DNA from: JBCBSZ01 sp039818945
Lineage (GTDB): Bacteria > Actinomycetota > Acidimicrobiia > Acidimicrobiales > Poriferisodalaceae
NCBI GenBank assembly: GCA_039818945.1
Contig: JBCBSZ010000007.1
Coordinates: 1 to 64,000, forward strand
Direction: 5' to 3'
DNA: 64,000 nt
Shown here: in pieces, positions 56,553 to 64,000 of the stretch
Numbering within the stretch: position 1 is the stretch's first letter
Layout of the letters: every line of letters starts with the position of its first letter
Notes under the pieces: generated by a model
What the model was told of the DNA's origin: nothing
What the model saw: the letters and a program-made list of their open reading frames with translations, nothing else
Database searches by the model: none
Program-made: the position numbers and the translations under genes

Positions 56553-57774
56553 TCATGTGATGTATCCTTCCCGTGCAGCATCTTTCCGTACCGTGACACC
56601 GGTCGATGCTCCCTTCAGTGTCAGCGTCACCCGATTCGGGTCCCAGCGCCGGACCGTGACGGCAGCCACCGTCACCATTGCGTTCGCCTCGAGCAGGGCC
56701 CGTCGACCCAGAAGATCCGCCCGACGCCAGGCAGAGCCGATCGACTCGCTGCTGAGGGTCGCTGCAGCGGTCATGTGCCCAGACGACACGCTGTCAACCT
56801 CGCTAAGGCGCCGAACCAGCGTTCTGTGCAGCTCGGCGAAACGCTGGTCGCCCCCGGGATAGTCGAAGCTGCGCCGGAAGTACCGATCCTCCTCTAGCTG
56901 GGCCAGGCTCGCTTCGAGCTCGTTCCTCTCCGATGCGAGCTGAGTGTCCCAGCGAGGCGCCGAATTGAGAGCCTTGAGGGGCTCATCGCCGTACTCGGCG
57001 AGCAGCCGCCGCTCGACCTCCGTATCGAGACGGTCTCCTGACACGTACACGCACCCCTTGTCACACCTGAGCCTGGTCCGTTCCGGGGTGCGGTTCATGT
57101 ACAGAGGTCCCCCGCACACCCCGCACCGAGCGATCCGAGCCGTGAGCGAGGTCGCCCCGCCGAAGTCCCGGCGTGCAGGCTGCTCAAGGCGTTCCTGCAG
57201 CCGGCGGAACGTCGGCAGGTCGAGGACGGCAGGCCACGCCGCCACGGGTGCTCCTGTGGCGTCCCTGACCACCGCTCCCCCATTCGTGGCCTGGCCGACC
57301 AGCGAACGCCTCCTCAGGGCGTTCCTGACCGTCGTGTGCGTCCACTCAGACCCCTGCGTGGTCAGGAGCCCTGCCCCGTTCCAGCCCGCTGCTACAGACG
57401 CCAGAGTGGCCCTGTCGATCAGCTCAGCGACCCCTGAGCGGATCGCCTCCGCTTCCCGTTCATCCAAGACCAGGGTTCGGCCCCCACCCTCCCGGTCCGC
57501 AGGCGCAGCCCGAATGGCCGCTGGCCGCCCCGCCAGCGCCCCACCGTGGGCAGATGGGCTTGAGTGGACTTCACCCTCGCAGAGATGCTCTCCGACTCCA
57601 TCTGAGCGAACACGGCCGTGATGCTCGCCATCGCCCGTCCCATCGGGCTCGAGAAGTCGAACCCCTCCGTCGCTGAGACCAGAGCTACCGAGTGCTGCTC
57701 GGGGGGTCTCTAGGATCCGGTGGAACTCGATCACGCTCCTCGCCAGACGGTCCAGGCGATACACCACCACCCCG
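56553..57774 (-). pseudogene. Large serine recombinase (integrase), truncated and frameshifted
   Basis: On the minus strand 'VVVYRLDRLARSVIEFHRIL' is the second half of the catalytic resolvase domain, followed (in a second frame, 57419-57700) by 'GRAMASITAVFAQMESESIS' and then, back in the first frame, by the recombinase domain, a zinc ribbon ('CGVCGG' ... 'CDKGC') and a coiled coil. One frameshift lies at the G6 run 57701-57706 (one extra base) and one most likely at the C5 run 57481-57485 (one missing base). The first 60-70 residues with the catalytic serine are missing: coding ends at the edge of attR, and TAG at 57786-57788 blocks the frame. Confidence 0.85.
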
Positions 57775-57822
57775 CCGCTGTCCCACTACGAACCCCTCGT
57801 GCGGAGCTTCTTCACCGCTTCT
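57775..57822 (+). repeat. Right attachment site (attR)
   Basis: This segment is identical over 48 bp to 46645-46692. It is followed immediately by TGA (57823-57825) in the HD gene frame, the ancestral stop of that gene. Confidence 0.85.
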
Positions 57823-57893
57823 TGAGATATCTCATGTGATTCCAGTATGTTCTGGTGCAGTTTCCTCCCCGCTTCGACGCGGAGCACCAGCTC

Positions 57894-58487
57894 ATGGGCA
57901 CCACACCACAATTCCGCACCGACCGCATCCGGATCGTGACCTGGGACGATCCCGGAGCCGACCCGACGACCGGCCACGACCCCCGGTCCCGCTACGTCGA
58001 GCGCTTCTGGCTCGGGATCCTCGGCCCGGCGACGACGCTGTTCCTGCGCCGGGCGGCCACCGAGCTCGACGCCGCCCCCGACGGGTGGTGGATGGACGTC
58101 GAGGCGACCGCCCGCTCGCTCGGGCTCGGCGCCGCCAGCCGCCACGCCCCGTTCCAGCGGGCGCTGGGGCGGGCCTGCACCTTCGGCCACGCCAAGGCCC
58201 TCGACCCGTCGATGATCGCCGTGCGACCCCGGGTCCGCGAGCTGACGACCAACCAGCTCGCCCGGCTGCCCGAAGTGCTCCAGCGCGAGCACGCCCGGGT
58301 GACCGGTGCCGCCGGCAGCTCGGAGACGACGACCATCGAGACCGACCGCATCGCCGACCTGGCCCGCACCCTGCTCGAGCTGGGCGAGCCGATCGAGGAG
58401 GTCGACGCCCAGCTCGCCCGCTGGCAGATCGACCACCGCACCCGACAACAGGCGGTCTACGACGCCTACCAGGCGCTCGCCGCCTGA
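57894..58487 (+). CDS. Conserved-looking protein of unknown function
   Basis: The 197-residue product starts at ATG with GGAG 11 nt upstream. It shows 'TDRIRIVTWDDPGADPTTGH', 'YVERFWLGILGPATTLFLRR', 'DGWWMDVEATARSLGLGAAS', 'PFQRALGRACTFGHAKALDP', 'VRELTTNQLARLPEVLQREH'. The middle looks like a winged helix and the end like a helical dimer. Codon use is that of the chromosome. This is the first intact gene right of the island. I know actinobacterial proteins with this layout only as hypothetical. Confidence 0.8.
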   Translation: MGTTPQFRTDRIRIVTWDDPGADPTTGHDPRSRYVERFWLGILGPATTLFLRRAATELDAAPDGWWMDVEATARSLGLGAASRHAPFQRALGRACTFGHAKALDPSMIAVRPRVRELTTNQLARLPEVLQREHARVTGAAGSSETTTIETDRIADLARTLLELGEPIEEVDAQLARWQIDHRTRQQAVYDAYQALAA

Positions 58488-58520
58488 CCTGCGGCCCCGG
58501 CGGCGTGCCACGATGACGAG

Positions 58521-58874
58521 ATGTCGAAGGCAACCGAGTCCGCCCAGTCCGTGATCGATGCCTACATCGAGGGAACTCGAACGCGCGACGTCGAGCTGCT
58601 GAAGGCGGTGTTCGCCGAGGGCGCGATCATGGTCGGGTGGCTCGGCCCCGACCTGCTCCACGGAGGACCCGAACCGTTCTACGGCGCGCTGGAGGCCAAC
58701 GAGGTCGGCGACGACTACTCGGCCCGGTCGACCGTCGAGGTGACCGATCGGATCGCCACGGCGACGATCGAGGAGCAGAACCTCCTCGGACTGAACTTCA
58801 CCAACCACTTCCACGTGATCCAACTCGACGACGGCTCGTGGCGGATCGCGGCGAAGCTCTTCCGCCACCACTGA
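58521..58874 (+). CDS. SnoaL/NTF2-like protein
   Basis: The 117-residue product has an NTF2-like pattern: N-terminal helices ('AQSVIDAYIEGTRTRDVELL'), 'FAEGAIMVGWLGPDLLHGGP' and C-terminal strands ('FTNHFHVIQLDDGSWRIAAK', 'LFRHH'). It is probably a small binding protein or isomerase-like enzyme of the lumazine-binding/SnoaL group, with no substrate evident. It starts at ATG 33 nt after the previous gene. Confidence 0.82.
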   Translation: MSKATESAQSVIDAYIEGTRTRDVELLKAVFAEGAIMVGWLGPDLLHGGPEPFYGALEANEVGDDYSARSTVEVTDRIATATIEEQNLLGLNFTNHFHVIQLDDGSWRIAAKLFRHH

Positions 58875-58940
58875 CCGGCCGGTCAGGACCCGGGACCAAC
58901 GGCCCGGGACACGCCGCGCCGTGGCTGCTACCGAGGAAGG

Positions 58941-59102
58941 GTGACCGACATCGCTGACCAGGCCGACCTCCCGACCGATGACGACGGCGAGGCCGACGGG
59001 CCCGATGTCACGATGTGGATCTTCGGGATCGTGGTCGGGCTGGCATTGACCTTCATCGCCGGGACCTTCTTCTACGACTCGATCAGGGACATCTTCTTCT
59101 AG
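58941..59102 (+). CDS. 53-residue single-span membrane protein
   Basis: GTG 58941 is preceded directly by GAGGAAGG. The product has an acidic N-terminus ('DQADLPTDDDGEADGPDVT') and one membrane helix ('MWIFGIVVGLALTFIAGTFF') with a short charged end. Good codon bias and a ribosome-binding site support it. No family is known to me. Confidence 0.6.
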   Translation: MTDIADQADLPTDDDGEADGPDVTMWIFGIVVGLALTFIAGTFFYDSIRDIFF

Positions 59103-59183
59103 GCCGGTGCCGGGGCCGTCGTCGCGGAGCGCTTGACCAGCCCGCGTCGGTGCCGACGAACCTCCGGGAGACCGGAGGGAACC

Positions 59184-60191
59184 ATGAGCATCGACACCGC
59201 AGCACCGAGGACCGGTCGCGCCTCCACGCCGACCGACCTGCCGCACTGGACGCGCCTCGGTCACGTCTTTCGTCCGGACAACTCCCTCGACTGGATGCAG
59301 GACTACGCCACGACCCCGACGGCCCTCCTGCTCGACGACCGGATCCGGGTCTTCTTCAGCACCCGCGGGGCGCGGGACGGGGCCGGCAACTTCGTCTCGC
59401 AGACCACCTTCGTCGACGTCGACCGCATCGATCCGACCCGGGTGCTGGCCGTCGGTGATCGGCCGCTGATCGACGTCGGCTCCCCCGGCAGCTTCGACGA
59501 GTTCGGGATCATGGTCGCCGAGGCCGTCGCGGTCGGCGACCGGACGTTCCTCTACTACATGGGCTGGCAGCGGACGACGACGGCCCCGTACCTCGTGCAA
59601 CTCGGGCTCGCCGTCGCCGATCGGGACGGCACGGCGTTCGAGAAGATCTCGGAGGGGCCGGTCCTCGGCGTCCACCGCCTCGACCCGTGGGGCATCGGCA
59701 ACGTCTGCGTCCGTTCGCAGGGTGAGCGATTCGAGATGACCTACACGAGCTTCCTCCCGTGGACCCACGGCGACGACGGGTGGAGCCCTCGCTACGAGCT
59801 GCGGCGTGCGACCAGCGACGACGGCGTCGACTGGGAGCGCGAGGACGCCACCGTCCTCGCACCCACCCACCCCAGGGAGGCGCTGGCGACGCCGGCGATC
59901 TGGCGCCACGGCTCCCGTCAGCACCTCTGGTTCTCCGCTCGAGCCGCCACGGCCGAGGGTGGCCACGGGGCCTACCGCATCGGCCACGCGGTCGCCGACG
60001 ACGACGGGACCTGGATCCGCGACGACCGCGGTGGGCTCGGTCCGGGAGCTGCCGGCTGGGAACGGGAGGCGACCTGCTACCCGGCGCTGATCGAGGTCGA
60101 CGGGCGGCTGTTGGCCTTCTACTGCGGCGACGGCTTCGGCCACACGGGCTTCGGGGTCGCCGAGATCACCTTCGGCGAGACGAACCGATGA
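59184..60191 (+). CDS. GH43-like five-bladed beta-propeller protein (glycosidase-like)
   Basis: The 335-residue protein has repeated blades of the glycosyl hydrolase 43/62/32/68 fold: 'HWTRLGHVFRPDNSLDWMQD', 'IRVFFSTRGARDGAGNFVSQ', 'TFLYYMGWQRTTTAPYLVQL', 'RFEMTYTSFLPWTHGDDGWS', 'REATCYPALIEVDGRLLAFY', 'CGDGFGHTGFGVAEI'. No signal peptide is visible, so it is probably cytoplasmic and may act on a nucleotide- or lipid-linked sugar. ATG follows GGAGGGAACC. It overlaps the formyltransferase gene by 4 nt (ATGA), which puts it in the sugar-tailoring operon. Confidence 0.85.
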   Translation: MSIDTAAPRTGRASTPTDLPHWTRLGHVFRPDNSLDWMQDYATTPTALLLDDRIRVFFSTRGARDGAGNFVSQTTFVDVDRIDPTRVLAVGDRPLIDVGSPGSFDEFGIMVAEAVAVGDRTFLYYMGWQRTTTAPYLVQLGLAVADRDGTAFEKISEGPVLGVHRLDPWGIGNVCVRSQGERFEMTYTSFLPWTHGDDGWSPRYELRRATSDDGVDWEREDATVLAPTHPREALATPAIWRHGSRQHLWFSARAATAEGGHGAYRIGHAVADDDGTWIRDDRGGLGPGAAGWEREATCYPALIEVDGRLLAFYCGDGFGHTGFGVAEITFGETNR

Positions 60192-61057
60192 CCCGCTTGG
60201 CCTTCGCCGGCAACCGGTCCGCCGTGCTGGACCTGCTCCTCGACGAGGTCGGCGAGGTCGCTCCGATCTGGGCCGTCGAGGGCTCCTGGCTCGCCCGCGA
60301 CCTCGACGACCGCGGCATCGAGCACCGCCCGCTCCGTCGCGACTCCTTCGTCGACGAGGTGGCCGACGCCGAGTTCGACGTGCTGGTCCTCAACGGCTGC
60401 CCGGTGATCCTGCCACCCCACCTCCTCGGGCGCGACGACCGGCGTGTCGTGAACATCCACCCGTCGGCCCTGCCCGATCTGCGGGGCCGGGACCCGATCC
60501 CGGGCGCGCTCCTCCACGGCCGTGCGAGCGGGGCCACGTGCCACCTGGTCGACGCCGGCATCGACACCGGGGCGATCATCAGTCGAGTCGAGCTGCCGCT
60601 CGCCGACGGGATCGATGCCCCGGTGCTCTACCAGCTCGCGTTCCGCGCCGAGGTCGAGGTCGCCCGATCGGCGCTGGCGGCCGGGTTCGAGCCCAGCGGT
60701 CCGCAGCCGGTCGACGACGACGTCGTCACCTACCGGACCGATCCCGACGACCGGATCATCCACCTCGACGAGGACCCGCTCGCGATGGTGCGCCGCGTCC
60801 GGGCCTTCGCCAACCGGTCGCAGGGTGCTCGACTCCGGCTCGGCGACGAGGAGGTTCGGGTCCACGGGGCCGAGCTGGTCGACAGCCGCTACCTCACCGA
60901 CCGGCTCGACGAGGTCGCCGACACCGAGCTGGTCGCCGCGGTCGAGGGGCGACTGCTGTTCCGGCGGGGCGATCGCTTCGTGCTCTTCCGCGAGGTCGAG
61001 CCGTGGAACGCCGGCCTCCGACCCGGTGCCCGACTCGACGAGCTGCAGCGGACATGA
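60188..61057 (+). CDS. Formyltransferase-family enzyme (sugar N-formyltransferase-like)
   Basis: The 289-residue protein has the formyltransferase core: 'FDVLVLNGCPVILPPHLLGR', 'VVNIHPSALPDLRGRDPIPG', then 'ATCHLVDAGIDTGAIISRVE'. The Asn-His pair ('N-I-H-P-S') and the later Asp of the catalytic triad are present. Such enzymes transfer a formyl group from N10-formyltetrahydrofolate to amino sugars or amino acids. The N-terminal 80 residues depart from Fmt, so it is not methionyl-tRNA formyltransferase. The C-terminal 100 residues form a small FMT_C-like or unknown domain. Confidence 0.87.
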   Translation: MTRLAFAGNRSAVLDLLLDEVGEVAPIWAVEGSWLARDLDDRGIEHRPLRRDSFVDEVADAEFDVLVLNGCPVILPPHLLGRDDRRVVNIHPSALPDLRGRDPIPGALLHGRASGATCHLVDAGIDTGAIISRVELPLADGIDAPVLYQLAFRAEVEVARSALAAGFEPSGPQPVDDDVVTYRTDPDDRIIHLDEDPLAMVRRVRAFANRSQGARLRLGDEEVRVHGAELVDSRYLTDRLDEVADTELVAAVEGRLLFRRGDRFVLFREVEPWNAGLRPGARLDELQRT

Positions 61058-61170
61058 CCGACGCGCAGCGCACACTGCGCCCGCACCCCGCCGCAGTGAC
61101 CGACACCGAGGCGCGCCGGGGCCACCGGGGCCGCCACCCGCGCCGCTCCACGGGCACGGGGCGGCCATGA
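61054..61170 (+). CDS. 38-codon frame coupled on both sides
   Basis: ATG 61054 overlaps the formyltransferase stop (ATGA) and its own TGA overlaps the ATG of the acyltransferase (ATGA), so this frame precisely links the two genes. The product is basic and Arg/His-rich ('TEARRGHRGRHPRRSTGTGR') and would be disordered. It may be a real peptide, or a coupling leader that keeps ribosomes moving to the next gene. The coding evidence is weak. Confidence 0.35.
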   Translation: MTDAQRTLRPHPAAVTDTEARRGHRGRHPRRSTGTGRP

Positions 61171-61841
61171 GCCGGGTCGTGGTCTTCGGCGTGGGCAAGA
61201 CGGCGGACGTCGTCGATCACCAGCTGACCGTCGACAGCCCGCACGAGGTCGTCGCCTTCGCCGTCGATGCCGCTCACCACCACGGCGGGGACCGGCACCG
61301 GGACCGACCGGTCGTCGTCGCCGACGACCTCGAGGCCACGTTCCCTCCCGGCGAGGTCCAGCTGTTCGTCGCCATCGGCTACCAGCAGCTCAACCGTGCG
61401 AGATCGGAACGCATGGAGCAGCTCGCCGGACGCGGCTATGAGTTCGCGACCTACGTGTGCTCGGCGATCGACCGCTCGGCCCTGTCGGTCGGCGCGAACT
61501 GCTTCGTCATGGGCCCCGACGCCGTGCAGCCCGGCGCGGAGCTGGGCGACGACGTCTTCGTCTGGGGCGGGGCCGTCGTCGCCCACCACTGCGTCGTCGG
61601 CGACCACACCTGGGTCGCCTCCGGCGCGGTCATCGCCGGCGGGACCTCGCTGGGCGAACGCTGCTTCGTCGGCGCGAACGCGACCGTGGGCCACGAGCTG
61701 ACCCTCGGCGCCCGCACGTTCGTCGGAGCCGGGGCGCTCGTGACGTCGTCACTGGCCGACGGATCGGTCGTCGTGAGCGAACCGTCGAACACGCTCGGGG
61801 TGGACAGCGAGCGGTTCTGGCGGGTCAGCGGTCTGGGATGA
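61167..61841 (+). CDS. NeuD/PglD-type acyltransferase
   Basis: The 224-residue protein has an N-terminal Rossmann-like PglD_N domain ('SRVVVFGVGKTADVVDHQLT', 'VQLFVAIGYQQLNRARSERM') and a C-terminal left-handed beta-helix of hexapeptide repeats ('GAELGDDVFVWGGAVVAHHC', 'VVGDHTWVASGAVIAGG'), with the catalytic His in 'VVAHHCVVG'. These enzymes use acetyl-CoA or acyl-CoA to acylate amino sugars. Joined to a formyltransferase and a GH43-like protein, it suggests an N-acylated sugar product. Confidence 0.9.
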   Translation: MSRVVVFGVGKTADVVDHQLTVDSPHEVVAFAVDAAHHHGGDRHRDRPVVVADDLEATFPPGEVQLFVAIGYQQLNRARSERMEQLAGRGYEFATYVCSAIDRSALSVGANCFVMGPDAVQPGAELGDDVFVWGGAVVAHHCVVGDHTWVASGAVIAGGTSLGERCFVGANATVGHELTLGARTFVGAGALVTSSLADGSVVVSEPSNTLGVDSERFWRVSGLG

Positions 61842-63435
61842 ACGCGCCGGACGCCGACGGGAGCAACTCGGCGTCCGGGTCGTCGACCAGCGCGAGGTTG
61901 ATGCCCGCCCGGTCGATCTTGCCGTTGCGGTTCTTGGGGAGCGTCGCCACGATGCGGATCCGGTCGGGGCGCAGGTAGGCGGGCACCCGCTCGGCGAGCT
62001 GCGCGGCGAGCACCTCGGGGTCGGCGCCGGCCGCGGCGCCGACGATCGCGACGAGCTGGTCGAAGCGACCGTTGCGGCGGTGCACCACGAGCGCCTCGTG
62101 CACGTCGGGCAGGGCGTCCAGGGCCGCCTCGATCTCCTCGAGCTCGATCCGATACCCCATCCGCTTGATCTGGTTGTCGGCCCGCCCGACGAAGTGCAAC
62201 AACCCGTCGGCGTCGCGGCGCACGAGATCGCCCGTCCGGTAGCCGCGCTCGACGAAGGGCTGCGCGCCCGGCCGGACCGGGAACGCCCGCTCGGTCAGCT
62301 CCGGCTCGCCGTAGTAGCCGAGGCCCACGTTCGGGCCGTAGAGCACGAGCTCGCCGACCTCGCCGTCACCGACGTCGTGGCCCTCCTCGTCGGCGACGAC
62401 GCACGCGAAGTTCGGGGCGATCCGGCCGAGCGGCACCAGCCCCACGTCGTCGCCGAGGTCCGTCCGGACGACCCGGTGTGCCGAGCAGATGCACGTGCAC
62501 TCCGTCGGCCCGTAGACGTTGACGAGCTCGGCCCGTTCGCCGTAGAGGTCGTGGAGCTTGCGCAGCTCGCTCTTGGGGTAGCCCTCCCCGCCGAACACGA
62601 AGGCCCGGATGGTCGGCAGCCGATCCGGATCGAGCGCCCGCATGGTGGTCAGGTAGACGAGCAGGGACGGGACGGAGAACCAGACCGTGCAGCCCCGCCG
62701 CTCGACCTCGGTGACCAGATCGGCGGGCCGTCGTGCGATGTCGGCGGAGATCGGTGCCACCGCGGCGCCGTTCAGGACCGAGGCGTACAGGTCGAACACG
62801 CTGTTGTCGAAGTAGATCGGGTTGACGCCGGTGAGGACGTCTCCCGGACCGATGCCCAGCTCCTGGCGGGCCCACCCCGCGAAGTTCACGAGGTTGGCGT
62901 GGGTCATGACCGCGCCCTTGGGCGCCCCGGTCGAGCCCGAGGTGAACATGATGTACGCCGGATCCGTGCCGGTGACGAGCGCCGTGTCCTCCAGCGGACC
63001 CGGATCGTCGGCGAGCGACGCGTGCCAGAGCTCGCCGAGGTCGACGACGCGCACGCCGTGCTGCCGGCACCGGTCGACGAGAGCTGCCGGCAGCGCCCGG
63101 TCGACCACGAGGACGGCCGGTGAGGCCGTCCGGATCTTGCGGAGGAAGCGGTGGTGCGCGGTGTGGTCGTCGAGCGTCGTCACGACCGCACCGAGCTTCA
63201 TGGCGCCCAGCAGCACCGAGTAGGTGGCGAGCTCCTTCTCGGCGTACACGGCGACGACGTCGCGGCGGCCGACGCCGAGCGATCGCAGGTGTCGCGCCAC
63301 GCGGTTCGTCGCACCGTCCAGGTCGGCGTGCGACACCCGACCGTCGGCGAAGACCAGGGCGTCGTCGGCGGGATGCCGACGGGCGACCTCGGCGAGCAGC
63401 ACGCCGACGTTGTGCACGTAGCCGCCGGCCGTCAC
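61825..63435 (-). CDS. Stand-alone adenylation enzyme (AMP-binding, D-alanine-ligase-like)
   Basis: The 536-residue protein has the AMP-binding core motifs: 'AYIMFTSGSTGAPKGAVMTH' (A3), 'VNPIYFDNSVFDLYASVLNG' (A4), 'LVNVYGPTECTC' (A5), 'RGYRTGDLVRRDADGLLHFV' (A7), 'RADNQIKRMGYRIELEEIEA' (A8) and 'LPKNRNGKIDR' (A10). It lacks a fused carrier domain and resembles DltA- or amino-acid-adenylating ligases. Its product might be loaded on a separate carrier or used directly for acylation. Its stop overlaps the acyltransferase convergently by 17 bp; its GTG overlaps the methyltransferase stop. Confidence 0.9.
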   Translation of the reverse strand: MTAGGYVHNVGVLLAEVARRHPADDALVFADGRVSHADLDGATNRVARHLRSLGVGRRDVVAVYAEKELATYSVLLGAMKLGAVVTTLDDHTAHHRFLRKIRTASPAVLVVDRALPAALVDRCRQHGVRVVDLGELWHASLADDPGPLEDTALVTGTDPAYIMFTSGSTGAPKGAVMTHANLVNFAGWARQELGIGPGDVLTGVNPIYFDNSVFDLYASVLNGAAVAPISADIARRPADLVTEVERRGCTVWFSVPSLLVYLTTMRALDPDRLPTIRAFVFGGEGYPKSELRKLHDLYGERAELVNVYGPTECTCICSAHRVVRTDLGDDVGLVPLGRIAPNFACVVADEEGHDVGDGEVGELVLYGPNVGLGYYGEPELTERAFPVRPGAQPFVERGYRTGDLVRRDADGLLHFVGRADNQIKRMGYRIELEEIEAALDALPDVHEALVVHRRNGRFDQLVAIVGAAAGADPEVLAAQLAERVPAYLRPDRIRIVATLPKNRNGKIDRAGINLALVDDPDAELLPSASGAFIPDR

Positions 63436-64000
63436 GTCGACCGCACCAGGTAGAGGCGACCCGAGGTCGGGATCGCGGCCCGCTCGAGCAGGCGTTCACC
63501 GACCTGACCGGCACCGAAGGTCTCGACCGAGAGGCCGGTCGACCGGAGCCGTTCGACGAAGCCCTCGGCGCTGTAGGTCCGCACGTGGTCGTCCTGACCG
63601 AAGCGGGCCAACCGATCGGCCGGCGCGACGACCGACGGATCCTCGTCGACGCCATCGACCACGAGCGAGATCGGCACGAGGAGGACACCGACCCCGCCGG
63701 GCGAGAGCACGCGCCCGATCTCCGCCATCGCGCGACGGTCGTCGGGGACGTGCTCGAGCACGTGCGAGCAGATGAGCAGGTCGATCTCACCGTCGCCGTA
63801 GGGAAGGTCACAGAGGTCGACCACGTCGTCGACGTCCCGACGCAGGAGGTCGCCGGAGCGGTAGCTGCCGCCGAGCCGACGGCGGAGCCGTGGCGAGAGC
63901 GCCGGCGACGGAGCGATCTCCACCGTCGCGGGCGGTCGGCCGGAGGTCGCGAGGTGGTGCTCCAGGAACAGCCACGTCAGGCGGTCGCGGTCGGAGGCTC
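63432..64000 (-). CDS. SAM-dependent methyltransferase (5' end beyond the window)
   Basis: The frame is open to the window edge on the minus strand; 189 codons plus a partial one are visible. It shows class I motifs: 'VDLCDLPYGDGEIDLLICSH' followed by 'VLEHVPDDRRAMAEIGRVL' (motifs II/III of the Ubie/sugar-methylase type) and 'SPGGVGVLLVPISLVVDG'. The glycine-rich motif I is probably the early part of the visible sequence or just beyond the edge. It overlaps the adenylation gene by 4 nt (GTGA), so the two are co-translated. Confidence 0.85.
   Translation of the reverse strand, partial: ASDRDRLTWLFLEHHLATSGRPPATVEIAPSPALSPRLRRRLGGSYRSGDLLRRDVDDVVDLCDLPYGDGEIDLLICSHVLEHVPDDRRAMAEIGRVLSPGGVGVLLVPISLVVDGVDEDPSVVAPADRLARFGQDDHVRTYSAEGFVERLRSTGLSVETFGAGQVGERLLERAAIPTSGRLYLVRST

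Larger units (their letters stand above)
46645..57822. mobile_element. Integrated, partly decayed genomic island of about 11.1 kb
   Basis: The interval is bounded by the 48-bp direct repeats and has visibly lower G+C and less GCC/GAC-biased codons than both flanks. It carries a decayed ISL3-type transposase, a truncated serine recombinase next to the right repeat, small phage-like genes and several orphan genes including an ApeA-like defence protein. Removing one repeat and the interval restores an HD gene ending at the expected stop, so the empty site can be predicted exactly. The recombinase is broken, so self-mobility is unlikely now. Confidence 0.8.

Overview
The window is very G+C-rich, densely packed actinobacterial chromosome. 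It combines a lexA / LysM-protein / nrdR neighbourhood, a B12-dependent ribonucleotide reductase, a DUF222-HNH gene with an SOS box, dTDP-rhamnose genes tied to an LCP ligase, many GTG starts, and secreted proteins built from 'GYWLVASDGGV' repeats. This suggests an Acidimicrobiia-type actinobacterium (inference; there is no rRNA in the window).

Layout. 0-6.3 kb holds DNA uptake and genome maintenance genes: comEA-comEC, holA, then lexA divergent from a LysM membrane protein and nrdR, with five LexA operators between them. 6.3-13 kb has a RibD-like reductase, a molybdopterin oxidoreductase and nrdJ, whose C-terminal redox tail is duplicated in frame beyond its stop. 13-26 kb carries a membrane protein, a NarL-type two-component system, a universal stress protein, secreted or anchored proteins (a CapA-like enzyme, a beta-propeller), a GGDEF protein, a PhyH-type dioxygenase, an SOS-controlled HNH endonuclease and a phosphate-binding-like protein. 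26-32 kb is a translationally coupled operon, rmlC-rmlB-rmlD-unknown-glycosyltransferase-LCP, probably making and attaching a rhamnose-containing wall glycan; rmlA lies apart at 43 kb. 32-46 kb has birA divergent from acetyl-CoA carboxylase alpha, a PIN-domain toxin-antitoxin pair, a Baeyer-Villiger-type monooxygenase, a second GGDEF protein, an ACT protein, a trypsin-like protease with the same repeats as the CapA protein, an LpdA-like flavoprotein, MoeZ-like and Sir2 proteins.

46.6-57.8 kb is an integrated, partly decayed mobile element of about 11.1 kb, visibly lower in G+C. It is bounded by a perfect 48-bp direct repeat made of the 3' end of an HD-domain gene. Inside are a decayed ISL3-type transposase, a truncated and frameshifted serine recombinase beside the right repeat, small phage-like genes, an ApeA-like HEPN protein (probable abortive-infection defence), a deoxyribosyltransferase-like protein split in two frames, a lipoprotein, a DUF2690 protein and a 1.2-kb stretch with repeated hairpins and a long inverted repeat.

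57.8-64 kb resumes high-G+C chromosome with a surface-sugar or small-molecule tailoring cluster: a GH43-like propeller protein, a formyltransferase, a NeuD-type acyltransferase, an adenylation enzyme and a methyltransferase that runs off the window.

Regulation. Two loci carry CGAAC-N4-GTTCG SOS boxes. Many genes have a TANNNT hexamer 6-8 nt before the start codon and no obvious Shine-Dalgarno, which suggests frequent leaderless transcription.
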